Assembly: GCA_030041335.1 (NCBI GenBank)
Contig: JASHOB010000042.1
Span: forward strand, 50,366-114,365
Origin: Alphaproteobacteria bacterium
Lineage (GTDB): Bacteria > Pseudomonadota > Alphaproteobacteria > ATCC43930 > CGMCC-115725
Reading direction: 5' to 3'
DNA length: 64,000 bases
Within the stretch, counting starts at the first letter, position 1. Each line of letters opens with the position of its first letter. Shown here in pieces: positions 46,590-55,140 of this stretch. The notes under the pieces are model-generated. The model ran no database searches. It saw nothing but the letters and a program-made list of their open reading frames with translations, and was not told where the DNA came from. The position numbers and the translations under genes are program-made.

Positions 46590-46761
46590 ATGCCCCTACT
46601 GGCGCCGCTCCTTTTGCCGCCGCCGCTCTCCATGTTAACCGGAGCCCACGTCCGGCGTTGTGTTTCTTCCACCGCGATGCCGCGTGGTTCGCAGCCTCTG
46701 CGATATCGTCGGCCTTCCGCTCCTGCTTGTCCGTGTATTTGGATTTATCGCCTCGTGGCAC
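46590..46761 (-). pseudogene. Small KSKYTDKQ-type (plasmid-stabilisation-like) protein gene with a one-base frameshift
   Basis: The frame opens MPRGDKSKYTDKQERKADDI AE, identical in pattern to a widespread 55-65-residue basic protein often called plasmid stabilisation protein. After IAE it runs out of frame. A second frame continues with GCEPRGIAVEETQRRTWAPV and NMESGGGKRSGASRG, the normal rest of the family. Inserting one G on the coding strand at about 46693-46698 (GAGGC to GAGGGC) joins the halves. The gene is thus broken by a single base, through either decay or sequencing error. Confidence 0.75.
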
Positions 46762-47003
46762 GACGTTCTCCGTAGAATGACGGCAGGTTCTCAGCTGCTT
46801 GAACCTGGCACCGAACCCGGGTTCCCAATGCAGAGCCTTGGTTTTATGTCTGCGGCCTCATCCCAGCTCATTGCGAATTTCGGCGGTGGGCGGGCATTTG
46901 TTAGATCGGACGTCCGACATTTCACGCCTGAGTAACGAGCGACCACGGTTCCTTGCCGGAAAAACCGGTGTGCTTGCGCTCAACTGGCAGATGCGCAGGA
47001 TGA

Positions 47004-47318
47004 TCAGGTAGTGTGTTTTTTCACCTTGGCTGTCCGTGACGATTTCCGGTAAAGCCGGCGCAACTCGTCCTTGGCCCGCTCCAGCACGCGCTTGCGCGAG
47101 TGTGAAAGATTGCGGCCCGCGCGGTTGATGTAAAAGTTCAGCATCGACATGGCCGAGCGGTACGGGTCTGATTTGCGCCGCGTGCTGCGGTCAGCGGCCC
47201 GTTTGAGCGAAACCGCGACCCGTTTCGGGTCGCGCGACGTGAATATGCCGCTGTCGAGGCCAAGCGCGCGGCTCTCGCGCGTTACCTCTGCCGACCATTT
47301 CTTGTCGCGTGCCATCAT
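47004..47318 (-). CDS. DUF3175 family protein
   Basis: The 104-residue basic protein begins MMARDKKWSAEVTRESRALG and continues LDSGIFTSRDPKRVAVSLKR, DPYRSAMSMLNFYINRAGRN and LERAKDELRRLYRK, matching the DUF3175 pattern throughout. The start at 47318 was preferred to the frame open from 47426 because the conserved region begins there. Function is unknown; members occur in soil bacteria as small cytosolic proteins, often with stress-related neighbours. It is a single-gene unit between the AI-2E region and the OmpA-like gene. Confidence 0.8.
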   Translation of the reverse strand: MMARDKKWSAEVTRESRALGLDSGIFTSRDPKRVAVSLKRAADRSTRRKSDPYRSAMSMLNFYINRAGRNLSHSRKRVLERAKDELRRLYRKSSRTAKVKKHTT

Positions 47319-47537
47319 GACCGTGCGCCAATGACCTCGCTGGCCATATGTTGTCGGCTTCAATCCGCATTCTCGCAGACGCTTCGATGTCCAATTGAAG
47401 CCCCCGCTTAACGGCGGGATCGGCACCCGACATGCCGCGTGTCGGCGCTCCAGCGCGTTCGCGATTGACCAAAAATCATGGCGCGAAAGGCGTGTAAGCG
47501 CAATACGCTAAGAGCTGCAAGCTCTGAACACGAACCT

Positions 47538-47954
47538 CTATTCGACAGCACCGACTTGTTCGTCCTCTTGACGATTCTCGAAGCGGATGACCACCTCGTG
47601 GGCCGAGACGCCAGAGCCTGCTGGTTTTTCCATGCCAGCGCGCATGATGATCGCCGGATCCACACCCGCCTTCACCAGCGATTGCGCGATGGCGTCGGCC
47701 CGTTTGTCGGCAACATGCTCCCGCGCTGTCGACAAGCCGTCATTAATGCCTGTCAATTCGATTCGCATCGGGCGGTGTGCTCGTGCCGCCGCGATGACGC
47801 GATCGACAAGCGCGTTCGCATCACCGGTCAGCGCGGCATCACCGTCACGGAAATAAACGACGAACTGCCGGTCCGATTGGGCCTGCGCAATGGACGGCAC
47901 CGCTAGCGCACACAATCCGGTTAACGACATTAGCGTCAGAATCATGCGACCCAT
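47538..47954 (-). CDS. Small OmpA-like periplasmic protein
   Basis: The 138-residue product has a Sec signal peptide (MGRMILTLMSLTGLCALAVP, cleavage likely after AQA) and an OmpA-like domain: RQFVVYFRDGDAALTGDANA, then AARAHRPMRIELTGI and LSTAREHVADKRADAIAQSL, with VIRFENRQ at the end. The domain normally binds peptidoglycan; the usual NxxLSxxRA block is present as LSTAREHVADKRA. No beta-barrel is present, so it is periplasmic or membrane-associated. It is preceded by AGGAG about six bases upstream of the ATG. Confidence 0.8.
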   Translation of the reverse strand: MGRMILTLMSLTGLCALAVPSIAQAQSDRQFVVYFRDGDAALTGDANALVDRVIAAARAHRPMRIELTGINDGLSTAREHVADKRADAIAQSLVKAGVDPAIIMRAGMEKPAGSGVSAHEVVIRFENRQEDEQVGAVE

Positions 47955-48574
47955 GATCGCCTCCTTTGAGTCAACTTACTTGGCTGCCGGACGGCCCGCT
48001 TGCGTGTTAGAGCCGCGCCTTCAGATTCTCGATAAGATTCATGATCGCGCGCCGCGCGCTCATGGCCGGCATGGCGAGCACCGCCCAGTACCGGGCAATG
48101 TCACGCCGCATTCCTGGTCTCGGAATCGCATGCACGGTTCCGGTGTAATTGCTGCATAACCGTTTCTTCGTCGTTGTCACTCGAACCAACAAAAAGATAA
48201 AACCCAACCAAACAGCCGCGGCCGCCGTGCATGGAAGGCCGTTGGCCTATGGAACAACGGCGTGCATCCGGCGGTCTATCCGCGCGCGACCCCGCCCTGC
48301 AGAGCGTGCATAACTGTTCCTGTAGACGACGGGCCTCCGGAGCCGCCATCGGACGGACTGCCAGGCACGGAGGAGAGGCGGACCCAATTTGCAATCAAAT
48401 CGGGTGGAATCGACGAACTCGAACCGACCGAGTGATTGTCCCTCAACCTTTGACTTCGGATGGGCGGGAAAGCATACGCGCGCGGCCGACGGTCCAGCGA
48501 CTCGAATTCAAGCCGAGATACGATACTCGACCGTCTGCTGCTTTGGTGGCACGCATTGTTGTCAACACATCGAC
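47955..48574. other. Intergenic region, nothing recognised
   Basis: This stretch of 620 bases upstream of the OmpA-like gene contains its promoter. A minus-strand ORF ending at 48007 (MRRDIARYWAVLAMPAMSAR) and several plus-strand ORFs show no domain and were not accepted. Confidence 0.4.
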
Positions 48575-48831
48575 TTCCACAGAGATCCGATCCTGAACGT
48601 AGGTCGCCCAGTTGGACTTTGAGCACTCCCCGTCGGCGACAATGTCGGTTCCTGCCATTTGTCGGTTGCGGAGCACTTCTTTCACAGTGCGCGGGTAGTG
48701 CTTACACACTGCCGCCTCGGCACTTTCGTCGCGTTGGACAAAGCCTGTGCCATGAGCGACCCCAGATCGCGTGGGCCACGCAGCGAGCCCGGATGGGTGG
48801 TCGGATTCCGATCGGTGCTCCGTTTTCGGAG
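48575..48831 (-). pseudogene. N-terminal relic of a MetE-like (cobalamin-independent methionine synthase family) gene
   Basis: One frame reads RKRSTDRNPTTHPGSLRGPR then DLGSLM, which is the N-terminal KRSTDRIxTTHVGSLPRPxDLxxLM block of a large MetE-like family. After a frameshift, the next frame reads PRTVKEVLRNRQMAGTDIVA and DGECSKSNWATYVQDRIS, matching the following VREVxRxQxxxGIDIVxDGExSK block. The remaining roughly 270 residues, with the zinc-binding histidine and cysteines, are absent, and no ATG is placed at the start. It is a decayed fragment. Confidence 0.65.
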
Positions 48832-49187
48832 GCTCCTCTCCTTAGTGAGATTCTCCGGTGGCCTGTTGACCGATGCCGGATATCAGGGCGCACATCGTGA
48901 CAACACTTGGGATGGTACTTGCGGCACTTTTGGATGTCTCAAAGGGCAAATGTCATTGCCTCGCGCGTCGCTGGCCGCGCGAAAGGGAGCGTCATTCTAT
49001 TCATCTGTGGCGCCGCCGAGCATCGCTGGACGCGCCTGATGAACCTGCTGATGTTCCTCCTAACCGTCTGCGAATAAGAATAGAGGTTGATTGCGTTATT
49101 GCAGTATTATGCAGGTTGCTTCGGAACGGTGTCGCGGGCAAAAAACCAGCCGCCGGCAAAGGAGAACAAGAACAAGGGAGTATAAAA
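48832..49187. other. Upstream region of the third Liv operon
   Basis: No gene is recognised. The frame of the binding-protein gene is open back to 48873 but its extra 105 codons are arginine- and cysteine-rich and unlike a signal peptide. The promoter of the plus-strand transporter operon should lie here; AAGGGAG at 49174-49180 is its ribosome binding site. Confidence 0.45.
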
Positions 49188-50399
49188 ATGAGATTGCCTA
49201 TTCTTGCCGCGATTATGTTAGCGGCGATGGCGACGGGTGCCTTCGCCGCGGACAGTGACACCATTACCATCGGCATGACCACGTCGCAGACAGGCCCCCT
49301 CAACGTCGACTCGCTGGGTTTGCAACAGGGCGCCAATATGTGGCGGGACGACGTTAACGCCGCCGGCGGAATCGCCGTCGGCGACAAACATTACCAGGTG
49401 CGATTCGTCACCTACGACGACCAGTCGCAAGGCAGCCGTGTCCAGCAGCTCTATACCCGCCTCGTTGTCCAGGACAAAGCTCAGTTTCTGTTCGGTCCCT
49501 ACTCGTCCGGGCTGACCGCGACCGCAGCGGTGATCAGCGAGCAATATGGCGCGCTGATGCTGACCGCCGGCGGAGCCGAACCCAAGACCTACGAGCTCGG
49601 CAACAAATATCTCTATCAGGTAATCACGCCCGCGGGCGGCTATCTCAAGGGTGCCGTCGAAGCGCTGCAGGCGCACAATCCCCACGCCAAAGTCGCGCTC
49701 GTCTATTCCGACGATCCATTCTCTAAGGCGGTGCTCGCCGCAACGAGCGAACAGGCCAAAAAGGCCGGGCTTGAGATCGTCATGAACGAATCCTATGCGC
49801 CGAGCACGACCGATTTTGGACCGGTCATCAACAAGATCATCTCCTCCGGTGCCGACTCCTTCATGGGAGGCGGCCATTATTCGGATGGCGCCACCCTGGC
49901 GCGTCAACTTTACGAGCAGAAAGCAAATCTGAAATGGATCTCGATCCTCGTGGCGCCCGGAGACGATAAGTTCGCGACCCTTGGCCCGGCGGCGCTCGGC
50001 GTGACCACAGGTTCACAATGGGAGCCATCGGAGAGCTACAAGCCGGAATTCGGGCCGACGGGTCCGGAGTTTGTCAAGCGCTACCGGGCGAAGTTCAAGA
50101 GCGATCCGGATTATCATGCCGCTTCGGGTTATGCTGGCGGCCTCATCCTCCAGCACGCCATCGAGCAAGCGGGATCGATCGACCAGGCCAAGGTTGCGGC
50201 GGCGCTCGATGCAATGGATGTGATGACGTTCTTCGGCCGCGTCAAATTTGCCACCGATCCGCAGCACCATGGTCTCCAGGTTGCGCATGAGATGGTGCTG
50301 GCGCAATGGCTGATGAACGACGGCAAGCTTACGCGCCAGGTCGTCTGGCCGAAAGACGCGGCGAGCGCGGCTCTTCTCTATCCGATCCCGGCACATTGA
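49188..50399 (+). CDS. Liv-type substrate-binding protein (system 3)
   Basis: The 403-residue protein starts at the ATG at 49188, with AAGGGAG seven bases upstream, and opens with a Sec signal peptide MRLPILAAIMLAAMATGAFA. The mature protein begins DSDTITIGMTTSQTGPLNVD and includes FLFGPYSSGLTATAAVISEQ and the AHASGYAGG-like DYHAASGYAGGLILQHAIEQ, the type-1 periplasmic fold of branched-chain/amide-binding proteins. It is the first gene of a five-gene unit with LivH, LivM, LivG and LivF and probably TauD. The ligand is unknown. Confidence 0.88.
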   Translation: MRLPILAAIMLAAMATGAFAADSDTITIGMTTSQTGPLNVDSLGLQQGANMWRDDVNAAGGIAVGDKHYQVRFVTYDDQSQGSRVQQLYTRLVVQDKAQFLFGPYSSGLTATAAVISEQYGALMLTAGGAEPKTYELGNKYLYQVITPAGGYLKGAVEALQAHNPHAKVALVYSDDPFSKAVLAATSEQAKKAGLEIVMNESYAPSTTDFGPVINKIISSGADSFMGGGHYSDGATLARQLYEQKANLKWISILVAPGDDKFATLGPAALGVTTGSQWEPSESYKPEFGPTGPEFVKRYRAKFKSDPDYHAASGYAGGLILQHAIEQAGSIDQAKVAAALDAMDVMTFFGRVKFATDPQHHGLQVAHEMVLAQWLMNDGKLTRQVVWPKDAASAALLYPIPAH

Positions 50400-50446
50400 T
50401 GGAGCGAAGCTGAGGAACGGCGGCGTCGCGCCGCTCCCGTTCACGC

Positions 50447-51307
50447 ATGTTCGGCATCATTGCATCGATCATCGATGGCGTGTTGGTCGGCTCTGTCTAC
50501 GGGCTTGCCGCGATGGGACTGACGCTGATCTGGGGCGTGATGGACGTCGTCAATCTCACGCACGGCTCGCTGATCGTCGCCGGCATGTTCGCGCTCTACC
50601 TCCTGACGGATGCCACGGGTCTCTCGCCTTATGCCGCTCTGCCCGCGATTGTGGTGGGCGGGTTTGCGGTCGGGCTTTTTCTCTATTGGATCGCGGTTCA
50701 CCGCATGATCGGTCGGCCGCCGCTAATGAGCCTGCTGTCGACCTTCTCCGTTAATCTGGTTCTCGTCGGCCTCGGCACTGCCGTGTGGGGTACGGGCTTG
50801 TTCAATGTCCCCGTGAGCTTGCCCGGCCTTACCTTGCAGCGCTTCACTTTCCCGGGAACGCATATTCTCGCGGCGGTGCTGGCGGGTGTGTTGGCCGGAT
50901 GCCTCTACGCCTTTCTCTATGGCACAAGGCTGGGCAAAGCGATTCGTGCGGTCGCGAACAATCGCGGCGCGGCGGAGCTGGTCGGTATTCCGACGACGCG
51001 AGTGTTGTCCTTCGCGTTCGCCCTGGGGGCCGCGCTCGCGTGTGTTTCGGGCATGCTAATCGCGACCCTGTTTCCTTTCACGGTCCTGTCGGGTGACGCC
51101 TACCAGCTCAAGAGCTTCGTCGTGATCGTGCTGGGCGGCTTTGGAAATCCGGCCGGGGCGCTGTTCGGGGGCATCGCGCTAGGGCTGGTCGAAGGGCTGG
51201 CGACACCGTTCATGCCGGTGAGCTGGATCCTCGTAATTGAGTTCGGGCTCTTCGTCGCAGTGCTCGTCGCGCGGCCCGGCGGTGTCTTCGCGCTGAGGCG
51301 GACGTAA
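50447..51307 (+). CDS. livH: LivH-type ABC transporter permease (system 3)
   Basis: The 286-residue membrane protein has IDGVLVGSVYGLAAMGLTLI, WGVMDVVNLTHGSLIVAGMF and GKAIRAVANNRGAAELVGIP as LivH landmarks, and the C-terminal GGFGNPAGALFGGIALGLVE block. It follows the binding-protein gene by 47 bases and is followed one base later by livM. It supplies half of the transmembrane channel. Confidence 0.9.
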   Translation: MFGIIASIIDGVLVGSVYGLAAMGLTLIWGVMDVVNLTHGSLIVAGMFALYLLTDATGLSPYAALPAIVVGGFAVGLFLYWIAVHRMIGRPPLMSLLSTFSVNLVLVGLGTAVWGTGLFNVPVSLPGLTLQRFTFPGTHILAAVLAGVLAGCLYAFLYGTRLGKAIRAVANNRGAAELVGIPTTRVLSFAFALGAALACVSGMLIATLFPFTVLSGDAYQLKSFVVIVLGGFGNPAGALFGGIALGLVEGLATPFMPVSWILVIEFGLFVAVLVARPGGVFALRRT

Positions 51308-51308
51308 C

Positions 51309-52319
51309 GTGGCAACACAACAGGTATCGACCCGCATCGACGCACTGCCCAGAACCATCCTGCATCGGCCCTTCTTCTGGATCATCGCGCTCGCGATCGC
51401 GGCTTTCGTGGTGGCGCCAACGATCGGCAATGACGTGCAGCTGCGTGAAAGCCTGCTGCTGGCCGCCGTCTACATCATCCTCGCCAGCAATCTCAATGTG
51501 ATGATCGGCTATGCCGGGTATGTGAATTTCGGCAGTATCGTCTTCTTCGGATTGGGTGGCTATCTCTGCGTCTGGCTCGTGGGCAGGCCGGGATTTCCAC
51601 TCGCGGTGGCGGCGTTGGCGGGAGGCGTTGTGGTCAGTGCCCTCGCGTTAGTGTTCGGCTTCGGCGTTCTCCGTCTGCGCGGCGCCTATTTCGCGCTTGC
51701 CACCATCGGTGTCAACGAAGGCGTGCAGGCCTTCGTGATGAATTTCTCACCCTGGGGCGGCGCCGCCGGCATGTATCTCTCGACCGAACTGTTCGCGCCG
51801 CTCGGCGGACCGCGGCAGGCACTATGGACCATCTATTACCTTCTGGTCGCCGTCATGGGCCTCTCGCTCTATCTGAGCTACGGCATCAAGGTCTCAAAAT
51901 TCGGCCTCGGCCTGCTGGCGATCGGCCAGAACGAGGATGCAGCTGCGGTGCTGGGCGTGCCCACCCGGCTCTACAAGGCGCTGGCCTATAGCGCGACCGC
52001 GTTTCTGCCGGCGATCGCTGGCGGGCTCTACTATTTCAAGTCGGCCTTTATTCAGCCGTCGGATGCGTTCGACCTCACTTTCTCGACGGAGGCCATTGCA
52101 ATCGTGATGCTGGGGGGGCAAGGGACCATCGCCGGGCCGGCCATCGGCGCCTTCTTCTATGAGGAACTGCGGGGTTGGCTCCTGACCTCAGACACATTCT
52201 CGCACTTTCAGCTCGTGGTCGCCGGCGCGCTTCTTTTGATTATCGTCCTGTTCCTGCCCCGCGGCCTCATCGGCACGGCCCATGCGCGCTGGCCGGACCT
52301 GCGACGCATAATCGAATGA
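51309..52319 (+). CDS. livM: LivM-type ABC transporter permease (system 3)
   Basis: The 336-residue membrane protein has LASNLNVMIGYAGYVNFGSI, LRLRGAYFALATIGVNEGVQ and SKFGLGLLAIGQNEDAAAVL as LivM landmarks. The start is GTG at 51309, one base after the livH stop. It forms the channel with LivH; its TGA overlaps the livG ATG by four bases. Confidence 0.9.
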   Translation: MATQQVSTRIDALPRTILHRPFFWIIALAIAAFVVAPTIGNDVQLRESLLLAAVYIILASNLNVMIGYAGYVNFGSIVFFGLGGYLCVWLVGRPGFPLAVAALAGGVVVSALALVFGFGVLRLRGAYFALATIGVNEGVQAFVMNFSPWGGAAGMYLSTELFAPLGGPRQALWTIYYLLVAVMGLSLYLSYGIKVSKFGLGLLAIGQNEDAAAVLGVPTRLYKALAYSATAFLPAIAGGLYYFKSAFIQPSDAFDLTFSTEAIAIVMLGGQGTIAGPAIGAFFYEELRGWLLTSDTFSHFQLVVAGALLLIIVLFLPRGLIGTAHARWPDLRRIIE

Positions 52320-53068
52320 CCGCGCTCCTCGAAATTGACGGGCTCGGCAAGAGCTTCGGCGGGCTGCGTGCGATCGATCGGCTGAGCTTCGTTGTCCATG
52401 AGCGTGAGATCCTCGGTCTCATCGGTCCGAACGGTGCTGGAAAGTCAACACTCTTCAACCTGATCAACGGTGTTTTCGCGCCCGACCAGGGGAGCGTACG
52501 GTTCGGCGGCGTCGACATCACCGGCGCGCCGCCGCACCGGATCGCCAAGTACGGGATCGCCCGGGCACATCAGATCGTGCAGCCGCTCGAGGCGATGACC
52601 GTGCTCGAGAACTGCACGGTCGGTGCATGTTTCGGCAGCCGGAACCTGTCGCGCAGGCAGGCCGAGGCGGCGGCATACGAAGCCGCGACTTTCGTCGGAC
52701 TCGATGACCGCCTGGCGATCCCGGCCGCCCATCTGAACATCGCCGGCAAGAAGCGCCTCGAGCTGGCGCGGGCACTTGCCGCCCAGGCGCGCTTGCTGCT
52801 GCTTGATGAAGTGCTCGCCGGCCTCAACCCGACCGAGGTCGAGTACATGATCGGGGTCATTCGCCGCATTCGCGAGCGCGGCATTGCCATCCTCATGATC
52901 GAGCATCTCATGCAGGCGATCATGAGTCTCTCCAATCGGGTCATCGTGCTCAATTCGGGTCAGAAGCTGGCGGAAGGCCTGCCGGCCGAGGTCGCCAACG
53001 ATCCTCAGGTGATCGAGGCGTATCTGGGCGATCCTGAGCTTGCGCGCCAACTGCACGGTGGCTCGTAA
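52316..53068 (+). CDS. livG: LivG-type ABC transporter ATP-binding protein (system 3)
   Basis: The 250-residue ATPase has Walker A GPNGAGKSTLFN, the block PPHRIAKYGIARAHQIVQPL, an LNIAGKKRLELARALAAQA signature region and Walker B LLLLDEVLAGLNPTEVEYM, again with Glu-Val after the aspartate. The start at 52316 was chosen because it overlaps the livM stop (ATGA) and gives MTALLEIDGLGKSFGGLRAI; the frame from 52175 is inside livM. It energises the third transporter. Confidence 0.9.
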   Translation: MTALLEIDGLGKSFGGLRAIDRLSFVVHEREILGLIGPNGAGKSTLFNLINGVFAPDQGSVRFGGVDITGAPPHRIAKYGIARAHQIVQPLEAMTVLENCTVGACFGSRNLSRRQAEAAAYEAATFVGLDDRLAIPAAHLNIAGKKRLELARALAAQARLLLLDEVLAGLNPTEVEYMIGVIRRIRERGIAILMIEHLMQAIMSLSNRVIVLNSGQKLAEGLPAEVANDPQVIEAYLGDPELARQLHGGS

Positions 53069-53784
53069 TGAACGACGTGATGCTCGATGTTGTTTCACTC
53101 GGCGCCGGTTATGGCGAGGTGCAGGTGCTGTGGGACGTCTCGCTAAGGGTGTCGCGCGGTCGCGTCACCACCCTAGTCGGCGCCAACGGCGCGGGTAAGA
53201 CCACGGCGCTCCGGGCGATCATCGGGAGCATTTCGCCCCGGTCCGGGCACGTCGTCTTCGGCGGCGCGGACGTGACGCGCCTTCCGGCGCATGCCAAGGT
53301 CGAACGCGGGCTCGTGCTCGTACCCGAAGGCCGACAATTGTTCAACGCCATGACGGTGGAGGAGAATCTCGAGATGGGCGCGTTCTCGCGCCGCGCCGCG
53401 CGCCAGTTTGCGCATCACCTCGATCGTGTCTTCGCGCTCTTTCCACGGCTCGCGGAACGCCGACGCCAGTTGTGTGGCACCTTATCCGGAGGCGAGCAGC
53501 AGATGCTCGCGATCGGACGCGGACTGATGTCCAATCCCGAACTGCTGATCATCGATGAAATGTCGCTCGGCCTCGCCCCGGTACTCGTCCATCAGCTGTT
53601 TCGCGCACTGAAGACGCTCAAGGGCGATGGCCTCACGATCTTGCTCGTCGAGCAGAACGTGCATCTCGCATTCGCCCTGAGCGATCATGCCTACGTCATC
53701 GCCGATGGTCGAGTGTTCACCGAAGGCTCGCCACAGGCACTGGCCACCCGTCCGGAAATTCGTCGGGCTTATCTTGGCTTGTGA
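53068..53784 (+). CDS. livF: LivF-type ABC transporter ATP-binding protein (system 3)
   Basis: The 238-residue ATPase shows Walker A GANGAGKTTALR, the block VERGLVLVPEGRQLFNAMTV, signature LSGGEQQMLAIGRGLMSNP and Walker B LLIIDEMSLGLAP, where methionine replaces the usual proline after the catalytic pair. The ATG overlaps the livG stop by one base. It completes the LivHMGF set; the dioxygenase gene lies 255 bases downstream. Confidence 0.9.
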   Translation: MNDVMLDVVSLGAGYGEVQVLWDVSLRVSRGRVTTLVGANGAGKTTALRAIIGSISPRSGHVVFGGADVTRLPAHAKVERGLVLVPEGRQLFNAMTVEENLEMGAFSRRAARQFAHHLDRVFALFPRLAERRRQLCGTLSGGEQQMLAIGRGLMSNPELLIIDEMSLGLAPVLVHQLFRALKTLKGDGLTILLVEQNVHLAFALSDHAYVIADGRVFTEGSPQALATRPEIRRAYLGL

Positions 53785-54039
53785 GGTGCTTCCTCGGTCG
53801 AGCGCGCCGGTCGGCACCTTTCGTGTTCGGTGTGAAGGGCGCGCTGCCGGTGCCTTTGATTGGGGGCAGCCGCGAAAAACCGCGCGCCGCTCGGCGGGGT
53901 CCGTGTAAACGGCATTACAGATTGGGGCGAACGAGCGTTTTTCAAAATCAGGATCGGCTCATTCCGCCATTGGGTCGTGCGCCCCATCGGTTGTAGAATC
54001 ATTAGGTCATTGGCGGCACTCAAAAGGGAGACCAGGCCG

Positions 54040-54927
54040 ATGCAGACAACCGCCCCGCGTCGTCGAACCGCAAGCGCTGTTTTTGAATACCGATCCTTCG
54101 ATGCGCCACTTGGCGCCGAGATCCGAGGGCTCGATCTATCGCGCCCGCTCGACGACGAGACATTTGCTGCGGTGCGGCGATGTTTTCTCGACAGTCAGGG
54201 CGTGCTCGTGCTGCGCGACCAGCGCATTGGCCCGGAGCAGCATATCCTCTTCAGCCGCCGCTTCGGACCGCTCGCCATTCATGTGCTACGTCAATTTCTG
54301 CTGCCGGGACATCCCGAGATACTGCTCGTGTCTAACGTGATCAAAGATGGCAGGCCGGTTGGCTTGGGTGACGCCGGGCGCTACTGGCATTCCGATCTGT
54401 CCTATCTCGCCGAGCCGAGCCTCGGCTCACTGCTGCATGCCCAGGAGATCCCGAAAGAAGGCGGCGACACATCGTTCGTCAACATGTATGCGGCCTATCT
54501 GGCGCTGCCCGCTTCCATCAAGCGCCGCATCGAGGGCAGGCGCGCCACCCATTCCTACCGCAAGACGTATGACCGGATCGCTGGTTCGACCTACCGCCCG
54601 GCCCTGACCGAAGCCCAGAAGCAGGAGGTTCCGGAGGTCGATCACCCCATCGTGCGCACCCATCCGGAATCGGGCCGGAAGGCGCTCTTCGTCAATGAAG
54701 GCTTCACGACGCGCATCGTCGATATGACGGAGGACGAGAGCGACGAGCTGTTGCCCCGCCTCTTCTCCCATTGCACGGCGGGACACTTCACCTATCGCCA
54801 TCACTGGCAGGAGCACGACATCGTACTCTGGGACAATCGCTGTACGATTCATCTGGCGCACGGTTGTCCGCCGGAGCTGCGTCGTCACATGCATCGAACG
54901 ACAGTGAAGGGGGACATTCCCCGCTGA
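54040..54927 (+). CDS. TauD/TfdA-family Fe(II)/2-oxoglutarate dioxygenase
   Basis: The 295-residue protein carries the iron ligands His117 and Asp119 (YWHSDLSYLAEPSLGSLLHA) and His271 (VLWDNRCTIHLAHG), and Arg286 (MHRTTVKG) to bind the 2-oxoglutarate carboxylate. The first block QGVLVLRDQRIGPEQHILFS is typical of the taurine and 2,4-dichlorophenoxyacetate dioxygenases. It couples 2-oxoglutarate decarboxylation to hydroxylation of a sulfonate, aryloxyalkanoate or related ligand, which then splits. The ATG at 54040 was chosen because AAGGGAG lies nine bases upstream; the frame from 53860 is a longer false extension. Its position behind the third Liv system suggests that the transporter brings in its substrate. 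Confidence 0.87.
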   Translation: MQTTAPRRRTASAVFEYRSFDAPLGAEIRGLDLSRPLDDETFAAVRRCFLDSQGVLVLRDQRIGPEQHILFSRRFGPLAIHVLRQFLLPGHPEILLVSNVIKDGRPVGLGDAGRYWHSDLSYLAEPSLGSLLHAQEIPKEGGDTSFVNMYAAYLALPASIKRRIEGRRATHSYRKTYDRIAGSTYRPALTEAQKQEVPEVDHPIVRTHPESGRKALFVNEGFTTRIVDMTEDESDELLPRLFSHCTAGHFTYRHHWQEHDIVLWDNRCTIHLAHGCPPELRRHMHRTTVKGDIPR

Positions 54928-55140
54928 GGCCGCTTGCCGCTGACCCATGCCCGGCCCAGCCGGACCTCGCCCTCAAGGAGGCCACACCAGGTCGTCGCCT
55001 AGGGAGCGGGCGGAGGGGGAGGTACACGGGCGCAGCGCCGGCATGCGTTGGCGCGGCGGCTTTCGACGAGAACGTGGCCAAGCCTAACTTCCAAAAATAT
55101 ATTGTTCAATAACAGTAAGTTATAAAGAAAATCCGCTATA

